A DNA stretch of 64,000 nucleotides from Ferrimonas futtsuensis DSM 18154 (GCF_000422645.1 NZ_AUGL01000014.1:92043-156042); one strand, 5' to 3'. Counted from the stretch's first letter, positions 25,302-36,381 are shown. Numbers and translations are program-made. The notes: generated by a model from the letters alone, not told the origin.

Positions 25302-26582
25302 TCACTCTGATGAAGCCGCCTGGGCATCTGAGCCATCGTAGATCAGGATGGGATCGGACTCCCCCTTGATCACAGACTCGTCGATCACCACCTTGCTGAC
25401 GTTGTCCGCAGAGGGCAGATCGTACATGGTATCCAGCAGCACGCCTTCAACAATAGAGCGCAGGCCACGGGCACCGGTCTTCCGCGCCATCGCTTTCTTG
25501 GCAATGGCACGCAAAGCGTCGTCACGGAACTCCAGATCCACATCTTCCAAAGCGAACAGGGCACCATACTGCTTGGTCAGCGAGTTCTTTGGCTCCTGCA
25601 GAATCTCAATCAGTGCAGACTCATCCAGCTCACCCAGAGTCGCCACCACCGGCAGTCGGCCAATGAACTCGGGGATCAGACCATACTTCACCAGATCCTC
25701 AGGCTCCACCTGTTGAAAGGTTTCGGTCAGTGACTGATTGTCATTCTTTCCACGGACCTCGGCACCAAAGCCGATGCCGGTGCCGGTCAGGGCACGCTGC
25801 TCAATCACCTTGTCCAGGCCGGCGAATGCTCCGCCACAGATAAACAGGATCTTGGAGGTGTCCACCTGCAGGAACTCCTGCTGGGGATGCTTACGGCCAC
25901 CCTGTGGCGGAACCGCAGCAACAGTGCCTTCGATCAGCTTCAGCAGCGCCTGCTGCACACCCTCACCGGACACATCCCGGGTAATGGAGGGGTTGTCAGA
26001 CTTACGGGAGATCTTGTCGATCTCATCGATGTAGACAATGCCGCGCTGCGCCTTCTCTACATCATAATCGCACTTCTGCAGCAGCTTCTGGATGATGTTC
26101 TCCACATCCTCACCCACGTAACCCGCTTCGGTCAGGGTGGTGGCATCGGCCATGGTGAAGGGCACATCCAGGAAACGGGCCAGGGTCTCGGCCAGCAGGG
26201 TCTTACCCGAACCGGTGGGACCGATCAGCAGAATGTTGCTCTTGCCCAGTTCCACTTCGGCGTTGTCGCCGCCGTGGCGCAGGCGCTTGTAGTGGTTGTA
26301 CACCGCCACCGCCAGCACCTTCTTCGCCTGGCCCTGACCAATTACATAGTCATCCAGGTGAGAGCGGATCTCGTGAGGCGTGGGCAGGCGATCGCTGTCC
26401 CGCTTGGGCACCAGCTCCTTGACCTCTTCACGAATGATGTCGTTACAGAGATCCACACACTCATCACAGATATAAACGGAAGGGCCGGCAATCAGCTTGC
26501 GTACTTCGTGCTGGCTCTTTCCGCAGAAGGAGCAGTACAGCAGCTTGCTGTTTTCGCCATCGCCCTTGGAGATATCACTCAT
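25302..26582 (-). CDS. clpX: ClpX ATPase subunit of ClpXP
   Basis: A 426-residue AAA+ unfoldase. An N-terminal C4 zinc finger ([14 protein letters not shown]...CDECVDLC), Walker A GPTGSGKT, Walker B VYIDEIDK and the ClpP-binding IGF loop ([11 protein letters not shown]) are all present. ClpX recognises tagged substrates such as ssrA-marked peptides, unfolds them and feeds them to ClpP. It is the gene after clpP, 72 nt downstream, on the same strand. Confidence 0.98.
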   Translation of the reverse strand: MSDISKGDGENSKLLYCSFCGKSQHEVRKLIAGPSVYICDECVDLCNDIIREEVKELVPKRDSDRLPTPHEIRSHLDDYVIGQGQAKKVLAVAVYNHYKRLRHGGDNAEVELGKSNILLIGPTGSGKTLLAETLARFLDVPFTMADATTLTEAGYVGEDVENIIQKLLQKCDYDVEKAQRGIVYIDEIDKISRKSDNPSITRDVSGEGVQQALLKLIEGTVAAVPPQGGRKHPQQEFLQVDTSKILFICGGAFAGLDKVIEQRALTGTGIGFGAEVRGKNDNQSLTETFQQVEPEDLVKYGLIPEFIGRLPVVATLGELDESALIEILQEPKNSLTKQYGALFALEDVDLEFRDDALRAIAKKAMARKTGARGLRSIVEGVLLDTMYDLPSADNVSKVVIDESVIKGESDPILIYDGSDAQAASSE

Positions 26583-26654
26583 TCAGCTACCTCATCGCTG
26601 TGCCCGCCGAAGGGAAAGTCCACCTTAGTGTACGTCACCTCCGGCTGCTTTGCT

Positions 26655-27305
26655 TTACTCTGCGCCGCGCTTGGTCAGTACGGAATCGACCAGTCCGTAC
26701 TCGACGGCTTCCTTGGCACTCATGAAGTTATCCCGGTCGGTATCCCGCTCGATGATCTCGAGAGGCTGACCGGTGTGCTCAGCCAACAGGCTGTTCAGTT
26801 TTTGTTTGATGCCGATGATCTCCTGGGCATGGATGGCGATATCGGACGCTTGGCCCTGGAAGCCGCCCAGAGGCTGGTGGATCATCACCCGGGAGTTGGG
26901 CAGCACATGGCGCTTACCCTTGGCCCCACCGGCCAGCAGGAAGGCGCCCATGGACGCGGCCTGACCCATGCACACTGTGCTGACGTCGGGCTTGATGAAC
27001 TGCATGGTGTCATAGATGGACATGCCTGCAGTCACTGACCCACCGGGGGAGTTGATGTACAGATAGATGTCCTTGTCCGGGTTTTCGGACTCCAGGAACA
27101 GCAGTTGCGCCACCACCAGGTTGGCCATGTGATCTTCTACCGGACCGGTAAGGAAGATCACCCGCTCCTTCAGCAGGCGCGAATAGATGTCGTATGAACG
27201 TTCACCCTTGGCGGTCTGCTCAACCACCATAGGGACCAAAGCGTTGAGAGGAGATTCGAGCAAATGCTGCATATTCAATCCGTTTCCTAACAAAATGGCT
27301 CGCAT
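26655..27305 (-). CDS. clpP: ClpP protease subunit
   Basis: A 216-residue serine protease that forms two stacked heptameric rings. The nucleophile is Ser118 in GQAASMG, His is in [10 protein letters not shown] and the acidic residue follows in [10 protein letters not shown]. ClpP has a short propeptide that is removed on assembly, so the N-terminus is variable; ATG 27305 is used here, ATG 27272 (MQHLLESP) is possible. It degrades substrates delivered by ClpX, encoded next. It follows tig by 58 nt, as in most gammaproteobacteria. Confidence 0.97.
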   Translation of the reverse strand: MRAILLGNGLNMQHLLESPLNALVPMVVEQTAKGERSYDIYSRLLKERVIFLTGPVEDHMANLVVAQLLFLESENPDKDIYLYINSPGGSVTAGMSIYDTMQFIKPDVSTVCMGQAASMGAFLLAGGAKGKRHVLPNSRVMIHQPLGGFQGQASDIAIHAQEIIGIKQKLNSLLAEHTGQPLEIIERDTDRDNFMSAKEAVEYGLVDSVLTKRGAE

Positions 27306-27363
27306 GAGAACAACCCCATACGAGCCATAATATGATCGGCCACAGGGGCCAAGTCAAATCAAC

Positions 27364-28674
27364 TTAGGCAGCAGGCTGCTGTTGATTCATGAACTCTTGG
27401 AAGTCCACTTCCTTCTCAGAAACTTTAGCATCGGCCATCAGAGCTTCTACAGCTTGCTCTTCCAGGGCGACATTGCGCATGTTCTGCATCATTTCCTGGT
27501 TGTTGTTGTAGTACTCAACAACTTCCTTGGGATCTTCGTAAGCGGAAGCCATGGATTCGATCAGAGCGGAAACACGCTCCTCTTCCACTTTCAGCTCTTT
27601 CTGCTTGATCACTTCACCCAGCAGCAGACCGATGCGAACGCGGCGCTCGGCTTGCTCGGTGAACAGCTCAGCAGGCAGCTCAGGCATGTTGTTGCCCTGC
27701 ATGCCGCCGAAGCGCTGCATCGCCTGCTGACGCAGAACATTGATCTCGCCCTCAACCAGAGGCTTAGGCACGTCAATCTCGTTGGCCTTCAGCAGACCGT
27801 CCAGAGCTTGCTCTTTCACCTTGGCTTTCAGGGCCTGGCTCAGCTCGCGCTCCATGTTCTTGCGGATCTCGGCTTTCAGAGCATCCATACCACCTTCGGT
27901 GATGCCGAACTTGGTCACGAACTCGTCGTTCAGCTCAGGCAGAACCTGGGCTTCAACGGAGTGCAGCTTGATGGCGAACTGAGCGGCTTTGCCTTTCAGG
28001 TTCTCGGCGTGGTACTCCTCAGGGAAGGTCACGTCGATGGTGAACTCGTCACCCGCTTTCTTGCCCATCAGGCCATCTTCGAAGCCGGGGATCATGCGGC
28101 CGGAGCCCAGAACCAGCTCGAAACCTTCAGACTTGCCGCCGTCGAAGGCTTCGCCGTCGATGGAACCTTCAAAGTCCAGCTTAACCTTGTCGTCGTTGGC
28201 CGCTTCGCGCTCAACGGCATCGAAAGTAGCATGCTGCTTGCGCAGAGTCTCGATCATGTTGTCTACGTCGGCATCAGTCACGTCGCAAACAGGCTTCTCG
28301 ATTTCGATGTCGGTCAGGCCAGCCAGCTCTACCTCAGGGTAGACTTCGAACAGGGCGTTGAACTGCAGATCTTCACCCTCGTTGTCAGCAACAACCTCGA
28401 AGCGAGGGGCGCCGGCAGGGTTCAGCTTCTGCTCAACGATGGCTTCGAAGAACTTCTGCTGCATCAGCTCACCCAGGGTCTCCTGACGGATGGCAGCGCC
28501 GTAGCGCTTCTTGAATACAGACACAGGCACTTTACCGGGACGGAAACCGTCCAGACGTACGCGCTTGGCTTCGGCCTTCATCTTCTCAGTTACTTTAGGC
28601 TCGAATTCGGCGCTCTCAACGGTAATGGTCAGGCGGCGCTCCAGGCCTTCCAGGGTTTCAAAAGAAACTTGCAT
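27364..28674 (-). CDS. tig: Trigger factor
   Basis: A 436-residue ribosome-associated chaperone and prolyl isomerase. The ribosome-binding signature GFRPGKVP (about 44-51) is present, followed by the FKBP-like domain (about 150-245, with [20 protein letters not shown] and [11 protein letters not shown]) and the helical C-terminal cradle. It binds next to the exit tunnel and shields nascent chains. The start ATG is preceded by GAGGTAA. It is the first gene of the tig-clpP-clpX run. Confidence 0.98.
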   Translation of the reverse strand: MQVSFETLEGLERRLTITVESAEFEPKVTEKMKAEAKRVRLDGFRPGKVPVSVFKKRYGAAIRQETLGELMQQKFFEAIVEQKLNPAGAPRFEVVADNEGEDLQFNALFEVYPEVELAGLTDIEIEKPVCDVTDADVDNMIETLRKQHATFDAVEREAANDDKVKLDFEGSIDGEAFDGGKSEGFELVLGSGRMIPGFEDGLMGKKAGDEFTIDVTFPEEYHAENLKGKAAQFAIKLHSVEAQVLPELNDEFVTKFGITEGGMDALKAEIRKNMERELSQALKAKVKEQALDGLLKANEIDVPKPLVEGEINVLRQQAMQRFGGMQGNNMPELPAELFTEQAERRVRIGLLLGEVIKQKELKVEEERVSALIESMASAYEDPKEVVEYYNNNQEMMQNMRNVALEEQAVEALMADAKVSEKEVDFQEFMNQQQPAA

Positions 28675-29081
28675 TAGGTTACCTCAAGTACTCGTGTTCT
28701 TTGTGGCCGGTCGTTTATCCCGACCGGCGAAAAATCGTGGCGCGGCCCTGTTTCCAAACCGCGCAATTCAGGTGTGAATCAACGACTTTAGACCTCGAAG
28801 CCCGATGCGTGTCATGGCTCCAAAATCGGCCGAGGTTGCCCGTCGGCGCCTGTCACATCCTGCCTAAGCCAATAGTAGGACGCGCCATTATAGCCATAGG
28901 TCTATGCGGAGTCGAGACGGCATTGTCAATGGCTGGGGAAGATTTTCGCCAGCGCACTGTTTAACGCACTTTTCCCGGCAATTTCTGAGGCAGATCAATA
29001 GCAGGGCCAGGCGCTGTGGCACTCCCTGGCACCAGCAACCACACTTAGTATAAGAACTGTCCAGTGTACTGGAGGACGCCC
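28675..29081. other. Intergenic region upstream of tig
   Basis: About 400 nt between tig and a small plus-strand gene, so it should hold both promoters. I could not pick a convincing promoter pair and saw no RNA gene or repeat. Confidence 0.4.
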
Positions 29082-29375
29082 ATGCGAGCCCAATACTGTC
29101 ACATCGGCAATCAGATGATCGAAGTCGCGGTCATCGACGAGGTAATGACCATCAAAGGACACGGCAGCCTGTCCGACGTCACCGTGGACATTCCCTACGC
29201 AGAGGCACTGGAGGCAGCCAAGGCCTATGTGGAACAGCACGGCGGTGACCTGCCCCAACTGTATCGGGCCGGCTGGATGGCGGAGGAAAACCGCTACGAA
29301 GAGAAAGGGATCTACTCCAGCAACCCCGACCTTCAGGTCTGGCAGGACCGTAAAGCCACAGAGCAAACGAAATAG
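29082..29375 (+). CDS. Small hypothetical protein
   Basis: A 97-residue soluble protein from ATG 29082, with GGAGG 6 nt upstream, which decides the start over an earlier ATG at 29064. It begins MRAQYCHIGNQMIEVAVIDE; an N-terminal beta-rich part is followed by an amphipathic helix (AEALEAAKAYVEQHGG) and a charged tail. I do not recognise the family. A terminator-like hairpin follows its stop codon, so it is probably a single-gene transcript. Confidence 0.6.
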   Translation: MRAQYCHIGNQMIEVAVIDEVMTIKGHGSLSDVTVDIPYAEALEAAKAYVEQHGGDLPQLYRAGWMAEENRYEEKGIYSSNPDLQVWQDRKATEQTK

Positions 29376-29409
29376 CCCGTAGGGCAGGCACTGTCAAAGA
29401 ACGAAAAAC

Positions 29410-29433
29410 GCTCTGTTATCACAGGGCTTTTTT
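29410..29433 (+). terminator. Terminator after the 97-residue gene
   Basis: GCTCTGT/ACAGGGC stem (one G-T pair) with a 4-nt loop, directly followed by TTTTTT, 35 nt after the stop codon. Confidence 0.75.
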
Positions 29434-29589
29434 CTGAATACACGGTGGAGTGGCCGATGGAGATTGAATCCTCAGCAACCGAAACCTAAATTCAATCTAT
29501 ACATATCAGGGACTCAGTCTTCACCCTGGCTCCCCCCGAAATGAATCCGATTGCGGGGCCAGGCAGAGTTTGACCAGATTGCAGATACG
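29434..29589. other. Intergenic, nothing recognised
   Basis: About 155 nt between the two terminators. No gene, RNA or repeat was seen. Confidence 0.4.
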
Positions 29590-29615
29590 AAAAAGCCCCT
29601 GAAAATCAGGGGCTT
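29590..29615 (-). terminator. Terminator of the tRNA operon
   Basis: AAGCCCCTGA/TCAGGGGCTT hairpin with a 3-nt loop, 12 nt beyond the tRNA-His 3' end, followed by TTTTT on the minus strand. Confidence 0.85.
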
Positions 29616-29626
29616 AATCTAAATGA

Positions 29627-29703
29627 TGGGGTGGCTGATCGGGCTTGAACCGACGACAACCGGAATCACAATCCGGGACTCTACCAACTGAGCTACAGCC
29701 ACC
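29627..29703 (-). tRNA. tRNA-His (GTG)
   Basis: A 77-nt gene with the extra 5' G (-1) characteristic of histidine tRNA, acceptor GTGGCTG, anticodon loop GATTGTGAT (GTG), and encoded CCA. Last gene of the Pro-Arg-His cluster. Confidence 0.97.
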
Positions 29704-29710
29704 ACTGTTA

Positions 29711-29787
29711 TGGCGCACCCGGCAGGATTCGAACCTGCGACCAGCTGCTTAGAAGGCAGCTGCTCTATCCAACTGAGCTACGGGCGC
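29711..29787 (-). tRNA. tRNA-Arg (TCT)
   Basis: A 77-nt gene with acceptor GCGCCCG paired to CGGGTGC (one G-T), anticodon loop CCTTCTAAG (TCT), canonical D- and T-arms and encoded CCA. Reads AGA/AGG codons. It lies 7 nt before tRNA-His. Confidence 0.96.
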
Positions 29788-29850
29788 AAGAAAATGACCA
29801 ATCCGGTGCATTTTTCGAGTTATCGGCAAACTAGTCAACAACTCTAAAAG

Positions 29851-29927
<77 letters not shown>

Positions 29928-29979
29928 ACAATTTGTTTCTTCTTTTGAGTCCGAGTTGTTTGGAACCAGCTGCTCCCTC

Positions 29980-30027
29980 TCTTACCCAAAACCGGGGATG
30001 CGCTAGCAGGCTGCGCTAATCACCGAC
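29980..30027 (-). pseudogene. Remnant of a second tRNA-Pro (5' half)
   Basis: The 31 nt at 29997-30027 match the 5' half of the adjacent tRNA-Pro (acceptor strand, D-arm) with a single difference (GCCTGC for GCCTGG). The following anticodon-arm sequence is recognisable but scrambled (GGTTTTGGGT), and no T-arm or 3' acceptor follows. It lies upstream of the intact tRNA-Pro in transcription order, so it is probably a decayed duplicate. Confidence 0.75.
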
Positions 30028-30230
30028 TGTTTGTTGTTACGGGTTACCCCTCGACAACGGGGGCGAATATTAGCGGTGGTGGCTTCCAAGGTCAAACACT
30101 TTTTTATGCATCCATTTCTAATTGGACAATCCCTGTACTCCAACCACACTAATTTCATGACACAGCGCACTTTAGCTGGCAAAATGCGCTGCGGCGTCAA
30201 CCTATTCAGCTACATAGGAAGTCTGTAGAG

Positions 30231-31085
30231 ATGACAGCAACACTAATAGACGGCAAAGCCATTGCCGCGTCCGTTCGTCAGAACATCGCCTCACAAGTTC
30301 AATCCCGAACCCAACAGGGCCTGCGCGCCCCCGGACTGGCCGTTATCCTGGTCGGCAGCGACCCCGCCTCCCAGGTTTATGTCGGCAACAAGCGCAAAGC
30401 CTGCGAACAGGTTGGCTTTGTCTCCCGAAGTTTCGACCTGCCCGCCGATACCGCTCAGTCTGATCTGCTGGCTCAGATCGACCTCCTCAATGAGGACCCC
30501 AGTATCGACGGCATTCTGGTGCAACTGCCCCTGCCTGAGCACATCGACAGTGCCACCGTCATCGAGCGCATTCGCCCCGATAAAGATGTGGATGGGTTTC
30601 ACCCCTACAACGTCGGCCGCCTGGCTCAGCGCATCCCGGTGCTGCGCCCCTGCACGCCTCTGGGGATCACCCACCTGATCGAATCCACCGGTATCCGCAC
30701 TCAGGGGCTGCACGCCGTGGTGGTTGGCGCCTCCAACATCGTCGGTCGCCCCATGACCCTGGAGCTGCTGCTCGGCGGTTGCACCACCACCACCTGCCAT
30801 AGATTCACCAAGGACCTGCGCCACCATGTGGAGCAAGCTGACCTGCTGGTGGTGGCCGTAGGCAAGCCCGACTTCATTCCTGGCGAATGGATCAAGCCTG
30901 GCGCCATCGTCATCGATGTCGGCATCAACCGCCTGGAGGATGGCCGCCTGGTCGGAGACGTGGAGTTCGATGCGGCCAAAGAGCGCGCTGGACACATCAC
31001 GCCGGTTCCCGGTGGCGTGGGTCCCATGACCATCGCCTGCCTGCTGCAGAACACCCTGTTTGCCTGCGAGCAGTACCACAGCTAG
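30231..31085 (+). CDS. folD: Methylenetetrahydrofolate dehydrogenase/cyclohydrolase
   Basis: A 284-residue bifunctional enzyme that oxidises 5,10-methylene-THF to methenyl-THF with NADP and hydrolyses it to 10-formyl-THF. Signature segments: [18 protein letters not shown] (with the catalytic Lys) near 40-58, [10 protein letters not shown] near 97-106, and [12 protein letters not shown] near the C-terminus. The nucleotide-binding stretch [13 protein letters not shown] is intact. It supplies formyl groups for purines and initiator tRNA. It converges on cysS with a shared terminator. Confidence 0.97.
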   Translation: MTATLIDGKAIAASVRQNIASQVQSRTQQGLRAPGLAVILVGSDPASQVYVGNKRKACEQVGFVSRSFDLPADTAQSDLLAQIDLLNEDPSIDGILVQLPLPEHIDSATVIERIRPDKDVDGFHPYNVGRLAQRIPVLRPCTPLGITHLIESTGIRTQGLHAVVVGASNIVGRPMTLELLLGGCTTTTCHRFTKDLRHHVEQADLLVVAVGKPDFIPGEWIKPGAIVIDVGINRLEDGRLVGDVEFDAAKERAGHITPVPGGVGPMTIACLLQNTLFACEQYHS

Positions 31086-31110
31086 GCAGCCTTGAGATAA
31101 GGCCCCCAAC

Positions 31111-31138
31111 AAAAAAGCCCGCAATTGCGGGCTTTTTT
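31111..31138. terminator. Bidirectional terminator between folD and cysS
   Basis: Perfect AAAAAAGCCCGCAA/TTGCGGGCTTTTTT inverted repeat placed between two convergent genes. Confidence 0.92.
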
Positions 31139-31163
31139 ATCTGGCCGGAACAGGCCCTAACGA

Positions 31164-32537
31164 TTACTTACGTCGCCAGGTGGTACCGCCGGCACCATCT
31201 TCCAGCACAATGCCCATGGCGGTCAGGGCATCCCGGGCCTCGTCGGCCTTGCCCCAGTCCTTGGCGGCACGAGCATCGTTACGCTGCTTGATCAGGGCTT
31301 CGATGGTCGCCACCTCATCCTCATCACCGCCCCCTTGCAGGAACTGCTCTGGCTGCTGCTGCAAAATACCCAGCACTTCGCCAATCCCCTTCAGGGTCGC
31401 CGCCAGGTCTGCGGCCAGCTCAGGATTGTTCTCCTTGGCGATGTTCAGCTCCCGCGCCAGATCAAACAGCACGGATACCGCTTCCGGGGTGTTGAGGTCG
31501 TCGTTCATCGCCTCGCGGAAGCTTGCCTGATAACTCTCCAGTACCTGTCCGCCCTCCGGGGCACCACGCAGGGCGGTATAGAGCCTTTCCATGGCAGCAT
31601 GAGCCTGATCCAGATTCTCTTCGGAGTAGTTCAGCTGGCTGCGATAGTGGCTGGAGAGCAGGAAGTAACGCACCGACTCACCCTGATACACCTTCAGCAC
31701 GTCACGGATAGTGAAGAAGTTACCCAGAGACTTGGACATCTTCTCCTTGTTCACCTGCACCATGCCGGAGTGCATCCAGTAGTTCACGTAGTTGTTGTCG
31801 TTGGCACAGCAGCTCTGAGCCACCTCATTCTCGTGGTGAGGGAACATCAGGTCAGACCCACCGCCATGGATGTCGAACACCTTGCCCAGGTGCTTCTCGT
31901 TCATGGCAGAGCACTCGATGTGCCAACCAGGGCGGCCTTTGCCCCATGGAGAATCCCAGGAGGGCTCACCGGGCTTGGCGCTCTTCCACAGGGCAAAGTC
32001 CATGGGGTTACGCTTGGCCTCCTCCACGTCCACCCGGGCGCCAGCCTGCAACTGCTCCAGGTCCTGCTTGGACAGCTTGCCGTACTCACCGAAGGTGTTC
32101 ACCTCAAACCAGACATCGCCATTGTCCGAGACATAGGCATGGCCTTTGTCCACCAGGCGCTGAATGATGTCGATGATTTCAGCCATATGGCCAGTCACCG
32201 TTGGGGTGATGTCCGGGCGCAGCAGACCCAGGGCATCGAAATCTTGGTACATCGCCTGGGTGAATCGGTCCACCAGGGCATCGCAGCTTTCGCCGTTTTC
32301 GGCGGCACGGCGGATGATCTTGTCATCTACGTCGGTGATATTACGGACGTAGTTCACCTCCATGCCCAGGGAGCGCAGGTAACGAACGGCGATATCGAAC
32401 GCGACGTAGGTGCGACCGTGACCGATGTGACAGTAGTCATAGATGGTGACCCCACACACATACATGCCCACCTTGTTGGGGACGATTGGAGTAAAGGTCT
32501 CTTTCTGTCTGGTCAGCGTATTAAAAATCTTTAGCAT
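31164..32537 (-). CDS. cysS: Cysteinyl-tRNA synthetase
   Basis: A 457-residue class Ia synthetase that charges tRNA-Cys. The HIGH-type motif is in [13 protein letters not shown] (about 36-48) and KMSKS is in [13 protein letters not shown] (about 264-276). Zinc-binding residues near YVCGVTIYD and the later [11 protein letters not shown] segment are visible. Length matches the family. It is divergent from ppiB with a 166-nt intergenic region. Confidence 0.97.
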   Translation of the reverse strand: MLKIFNTLTRQKETFTPIVPNKVGMYVCGVTIYDYCHIGHGRTYVAFDIAVRYLRSLGMEVNYVRNITDVDDKIIRRAAENGESCDALVDRFTQAMYQDFDALGLLRPDITPTVTGHMAEIIDIIQRLVDKGHAYVSDNGDVWFEVNTFGEYGKLSKQDLEQLQAGARVDVEEAKRNPMDFALWKSAKPGEPSWDSPWGKGRPGWHIECSAMNEKHLGKVFDIHGGGSDLMFPHHENEVAQSCCANDNNYVNYWMHSGMVQVNKEKMSKSLGNFFTIRDVLKVYQGESVRYFLLSSHYRSQLNYSEENLDQAHAAMERLYTALRGAPEGGQVLESYQASFREAMNDDLNTPEAVSVLFDLARELNIAKENNPELAADLAATLKGIGEVLGILQQQPEQFLQGGGDEDEVATIEALIKQRNDARAAKDWGKADEARDALTAMGIVLEDGAGGTTWRRK

Positions 32538-32703
32538 TGCACCGCTCGTTATACTGTTTGACGTTAAGCGAAAATCAAAGGCGATAGTTTATCACGACTT
32601 CTCCTGCTGAAAACGGGCTTTTTGGCCATCAGCGAACTGCCCCTTTTCTCATACCTTTTGCTTAAGGTAAAATTTGTAAACCATTCATAATGAGGTCCCT
32701 ATT

Positions 32704-33198
32704 ATGGTGACACTGACCACCAATTTCGGCGATATCAAGCTGGAACTTTTTGCCGACAAGGCTCCTAAAACCGTTGAGAACTTCCTGAACTACGTCAAGC
32801 AGGGTTTCTACGACAACACCATTTTCCACCGCGTCATCGACGGCTTCATGGTTCAAGGTGGTGGTTTCACTCCTGACATGCAGCAGAAGACCGCCGGGGC
32901 TGGCGTAGAGAACGAAGCCAACAACGGTATCTCCAATAAAGTGGGCACCATCGCCATGGCCCGCACCCCGGATCCACACTCCGCCACCGCCCAGTTCTTC
33001 ATCAACGTGAATGACAACACCTTCCTGGACTTCAAAAGCGAGTCCATGCAGGGTTGGGGCTACTGCGTATTCGGCCAGGTGGTTGAAGGCATGGATGTGG
33101 TTGAGAAGATCAAGGCAGTGAAAACCGGCAACCACGGCATGCATCAGGACGTTCCCCTGGAATCTGTGGTTATCGAGAGCGCCAAGCTTGAAGACTGA
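32704..33198 (+). CDS. ppiB: Cyclophilin-type peptidyl-prolyl isomerase B
   Basis: A 164-residue cytosolic cyclophilin. Typical residues are present: [13 protein letters not shown] with the catalytic Arg, [18 protein letters not shown] and [19 protein letters not shown]. It accelerates cis-trans proline isomerisation. The ribosome binding site is GAGG 8 nt before ATG. lpxH overlaps its 3' end. Confidence 0.96.
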   Translation: MVTLTTNFGDIKLELFADKAPKTVENFLNYVKQGFYDNTIFHRVIDGFMVQGGGFTPDMQQKTAGAGVENEANNGISNKVGTIAMARTPDPHSATAQFFINVNDNTFLDFKSESMQGWGYCVFGQVVEGMDVVEKIKAVKTGNHGMHQDVPLESVVIESAKLED

Positions 33199-33946
33199 TA
33201 ACCTTCAGAGGGTCGCCGTCGGCGGCCCTCGCACCCTGTTTATCGGCGATCTGCATCTGAGTGCGGAGCGTCCCGACATCACCAGGGCCTTCGCTCGCTT
33301 TCTGAATAACGAGCTCCCCGGTGCCGACGCCCTCTACATCCTCGGCGACCTGTTTGAAGCCTGGATAGGGGATGACGACCTGACCCCCTTTAACCGCGAA
33401 ATCGCCGCCCTGCTTCATCAGGCCAGTGCCCAGGCTCCCATCTTTTACATCCACGGCAACCGCGACTTCCTGGTGGGGCCAGACTTTGCCAAGCGCGCCG
33501 GCATCACTCTGCTGCCCGAAGTGGAGACCCTGACACTCTACGGCACTCCGACGGTGATTCTTCACGGAGACAGCCTCTGCACCGCCGACCTGGAGTATCA
33601 GAAATTTCGCCGCCTCAGGAATCGCCCCTGGTTTCGCCTGCTGATGCTCTCCCTGCCTCTGCGCATGCGCCGCGCCCTGGCTCGCCGTGCCCGCGCACGC
33701 AGCAAAGCGGTCAATGCCGGCAAGGATATGACCATCATGGATGTCACCCCCTCCGCCGTTGGCCACCTGCTCGATCAAACCCGGACCCAGCGGATGATCC
33801 ATGGTCACACCCACAGACCCGCCATCCACCCCCTGCCCGGCAACCGCCAACGTGTGGTGGTCGGAGACTGGTACCAACAAGACAGTGTGCTTCTGGTGAC
33901 GCCGGAGGAGTGTAAACTCTCCAGCCAGGCCCTGCCAAAATCTTAA
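33188..33946 (+). CDS. lpxH: UDP-2,3-diacylglucosamine pyrophosphatase
   Basis: A 252-residue calcineurin-like phosphoesterase for the fourth step of lipid A synthesis, cleaving UDP-2,3-diacylglucosamine to lipid X. Metal-binding motifs: GDLHL (about 20-24), [11 protein letters not shown] (about 53-63), GNRDF (about 94-98), HGD near 125, and HGHTHRP near 210. No ATG precedes the first motif; the likely start is TTG 33188, overlapping the ppiB end by 11 nt, implying coupled translation. Expression relies on the ppiB transcript. Confidence 0.93.
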   Translation: MKTDNLQRVAVGGPRTLFIGDLHLSAERPDITRAFARFLNNELPGADALYILGDLFEAWIGDDDLTPFNREIAALLHQASAQAPIFYIHGNRDFLVGPDFAKRAGITLLPEVETLTLYGTPTVILHGDSLCTADLEYQKFRRLRNRPWFRLLMLSLPLRMRRALARRARARSKAVNAGKDMTIMDVTPSAVGHLLDQTRTQRMIHGHTHRPAIHPLPGNRQRVVVGDWYQQDSVLLVTPEECKLSSQALPKS

Positions 33947-34036
33947 CCAGCTGTAATTACGAAGATTATTTACAACCTTCTCTCATCCGGCTCGGCCCTG
34001 GGCCGGATAAAAGCGTGATCTTATTCAAACTTCTCC

Positions 34037-34064
34037 TTGACTCGCGCTTGGCAATCCCTAATAA
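34037..34064 (+). promoter_or_regulatory. Candidate sigma-70 promoter for the Yip1 gene
   Basis: TTGACT and TAATAA are separated by 16 nt, about 77 nt before the ATG of the Yip1-family gene. Good match to consensus, unverified. Confidence 0.55.
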
Positions 34065-34140
34065 CTAATCAGGAAGTAGTTGTATCGTCTGATGTTTCGA
34101 CGACCATCATTGTTTGAGGTTCAAGCAGGGGATAATAACT

Positions 34141-34740
34141 ATGATACTCAATCATTTATGGGGACTTTATGCCCATCCACGCCAGGAATGGCAAAGCATC
34201 GAGCAAACCCACGAAGGGGTGGGCGCCAGCCTGGCCCACATCCTTGTCATCGCACTGATCCCGGCCATATGCGGCTTCTTTGCCAGCAGTTACATCGGCT
34301 GGAGCATCGGCGCCGGGGATCCCATCAAGCTGACTCAGGCCAGTGCCGCCAAGATGGCCATCGCCATGTATGGTGCGTTGATCGCCGGCGTGTTCCTGTT
34401 GGCTTACCTGGCTCACTGGATGGCCAAGACCTTCGGCGCCAAGCCCAGCTTCACCCAGGCGATCGAGCTCTCAGCCTACACAGCTACGCCGCTGTTTATG
34501 GTGGGCTTTGCCACCCTCTACCCCGAGCTGTGGTTTGTGATGGTGGTGGGTCTGGCTGGAATCGCCTATTCGGTCTACCTGCTCTATTCCGGGGTGCCGA
34601 TCATCATGAACATTCCCGAAGAGCGCGGGTTCATCTATGCCAGTTCGCTGGTAACCTGTGGCCTGGTGTTGCTGGTGGCGATTCTCGCCTCTTCGGTGAT
34701 CCTGTGGAACGTGGGCTTTGGCCCCTCCTACGTGAGCTAG
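34141..34740 (+). CDS. Yip1-family inner-membrane protein
   Basis: A 199-residue polytopic membrane protein from ATG 34141 (AGGGG about 10 nt upstream; a TTG at 34114 is rejected). Five hydrophobic segments are visible, including ILVIALIPAICGFFASSYIG, AIAMYGALIAGVFLLAYLAH and LVTCGLVLLVAILASSVILW. The N-terminal WGLYAHPRQEWQSI motif is characteristic of bacterial Yip1/DUF1282 proteins such as YohC. Function unknown. It is a single gene with its own promoter and a terminator shared with purF. Confidence 0.85.
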   Translation: MILNHLWGLYAHPRQEWQSIEQTHEGVGASLAHILVIALIPAICGFFASSYIGWSIGAGDPIKLTQASAAKMAIAMYGALIAGVFLLAYLAHWMAKTFGAKPSFTQAIELSAYTATPLFMVGFATLYPELWFVMVVGLAGIAYSVYLLYSGVPIIMNIPEERGFIYASSLVTCGLVLLVAILASSVILWNVGFGPSYVS

Positions 34741-34756
34741 GCCAGACCTAAGTAGG

Positions 34757-34787
34757 AAAAAAAAACGCGCCGACTGGCGCGTTTTTT
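34757..34787. terminator. Bidirectional terminator
   Basis: ACGCGCC/GGCGCGT stem with a 4-nt loop, flanked by nine A on one side and six T on the other, between convergent Yip1 and purF genes. Confidence 0.92.
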
Positions 34788-34812
34788 CTGTCACAAAGAT
34801 GCCGCCATCGCC

Positions 34813-36327
34813 CTAAGGGTGGCAGACGTTGTGAATCTCCAGGTTGCTGCTCTGCTCGGAATCGCGCTTGGCTTTGGCGTCATCGCTGCGATCTGCGTTC
34901 AGCTGGTCCAGGTAGGCCTGATCCACATCCTGAGTCACATACTGACCGTTAAACACCGAGGTATCAAACCGGCTCACCGTCGGGTTCTCTTCGCTCACGG
35001 CAGCCACCAGATCCGGCAGATCCTGGTAGATCAGGCCGTCGGCGCCAATGATCTTGCACACCTCCTCCACGTCCCGGCCATGAGCGATCAGCTCCTGAGA
35101 GCTGGGCATGTCGATGCCGTAGACGTTGGGGAAGCGGATCTCCGGAGCCGCCGAGGCAAAGTACACCTTGCGGGCACCGGATTCACGGGCCATCTCGATG
35201 ATCTGCTCAGAGGTAGTACCCCGGACCACAGAGTCATCCACCAACAAAACGTTCTTGCCCTTGAACTCCTGACCGATGGCGTTGAGCTTGCGGCGCACCG
35301 ATTTCTTACGCTCCTCCTGGCCCGGCATGATGAAGGTCCGGCCCACGTAGCGGTTCTTCACGAAACCCTGACGGTAGGGAAGATCCAGTTCGTTGGCAAT
35401 CTGCAGGGCGATGTCGCAGGAAGTTTCCGGAATCGGGATCACCACATCGATGTCGTGCTCTTCCCACTCCCTGGCAATCTTGGCGCCCAGTTTACGGCCC
35501 ATGTTCACCCGGCTGGCATAGACGGAGATGCCATCGATGGTGGAATCGGGACGGGCAAAGTAGACAAACTCGAAGATGCAGGGATTCAGCTGTGGGGCTT
35601 CGGCGCACTGTTTGGTAAACAGCTGGCCTTCACAATCCACATACACCGCTTCGCCCGGAGCCACATCACGGATGTACTCAAAGCCCACCGCATCCAGGGC
35701 CACACTCTCCGAGGCCACCATGTACTCGTGACCTTTGTCTGAGCTGCGCTTACCCAACACCAGGGGACGAATGCCATTGGGATCACGGAACGCCACCAGC
35801 CCCTGGCCGACAATCAGGGCCACACAGGCGTAGGCACCTCGTACCGTGGCATGCAGCTTGGTGACTGCCTCAAACACCTGCTCCGGGGTCAGCACATAAC
35901 CTGGCTTCTGCTGGATCTCATGGGCCAATACGTTCAACAACAGCTCAGAGTCTGAATTGGTGTTGATGTGGCGGCGCATCTGAGCCATCTGCTCGCTGAG
36001 CTGATGGGCGTTGGTGAGATTGCCGTTGTGGGCGAGGGTGATTCCGAAGGGGGAGTTGACGTAGAAGGGTTGGGCTTCCGAGGAGCTGGAAGAGCCGGCG
36101 GTGGGATAGCGTACGTGGCCTATTCCCACATTCCCCTGTAACCGCAACATGTGCTTGCTTTGGAACACATCCTTCACCAGGCCATTTGCTTTGCGCAGGC
36201 GGAAGGCTTCGCCATCCACTGTCACAATACCGGCGGCGTCCTGCCCCCGGTGCTGCAACACAGTCAACGCATCATAAATGGTTTGGTTAACGGAGGAATG
36301 AGCAACGATTCCGACGATACCACACAT
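34813..36327 (-). CDS. purF: Amidophosphoribosyltransferase
   Basis: A 504-residue enzyme for the first committed step of purine synthesis, making phosphoribosylamine from PRPP and glutamine. The catalytic Cys2 follows Met1 directly (MCGIVGIV). An N-terminal Ntn glutaminase domain and a C-terminal PRTase domain with the PRPP loop [17 protein letters not shown] are complete. It lies downstream of cvpA, as in E. coli. I did not find a convincing PurR operator in front of cvpA or purF. Confidence 0.98.
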   Translation of the reverse strand: MCGIVGIVAHSSVNQTIYDALTVLQHRGQDAAGIVTVDGEAFRLRKANGLVKDVFQSKHMLRLQGNVGIGHVRYPTAGSSSSSEAQPFYVNSPFGITLAHNGNLTNAHQLSEQMAQMRRHINTNSDSELLLNVLAHEIQQKPGYVLTPEQVFEAVTKLHATVRGAYACVALIVGQGLVAFRDPNGIRPLVLGKRSSDKGHEYMVASESVALDAVGFEYIRDVAPGEAVYVDCEGQLFTKQCAEAPQLNPCIFEFVYFARPDSTIDGISVYASRVNMGRKLGAKIAREWEEHDIDVVIPIPETSCDIALQIANELDLPYRQGFVKNRYVGRTFIMPGQEERKKSVRRKLNAIGQEFKGKNVLLVDDSVVRGTTSEQIIEMARESGARKVYFASAAPEIRFPNVYGIDMPSSQELIAHGRDVEEVCKIIGADGLIYQDLPDLVAAVSEENPTVSRFDTSVFNGQYVTQDVDQAYLDQLNADRSDDAKAKRDSEQSSNLEIHNVCHP

Positions 36328-36381
36328 TATGTTTGGTCCTTAGTTGGTAAGAAGTTCATAGTTTGTAGGGTCATTCTGTTT

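Noticed and set aside
33982..34005. GC-rich hairpin after lpxH as a terminator
   Set aside because: The stem around CCGGCTCGGCCCTGGGCCGG is irregular and no T-run follows, so it is not listed as a feature.
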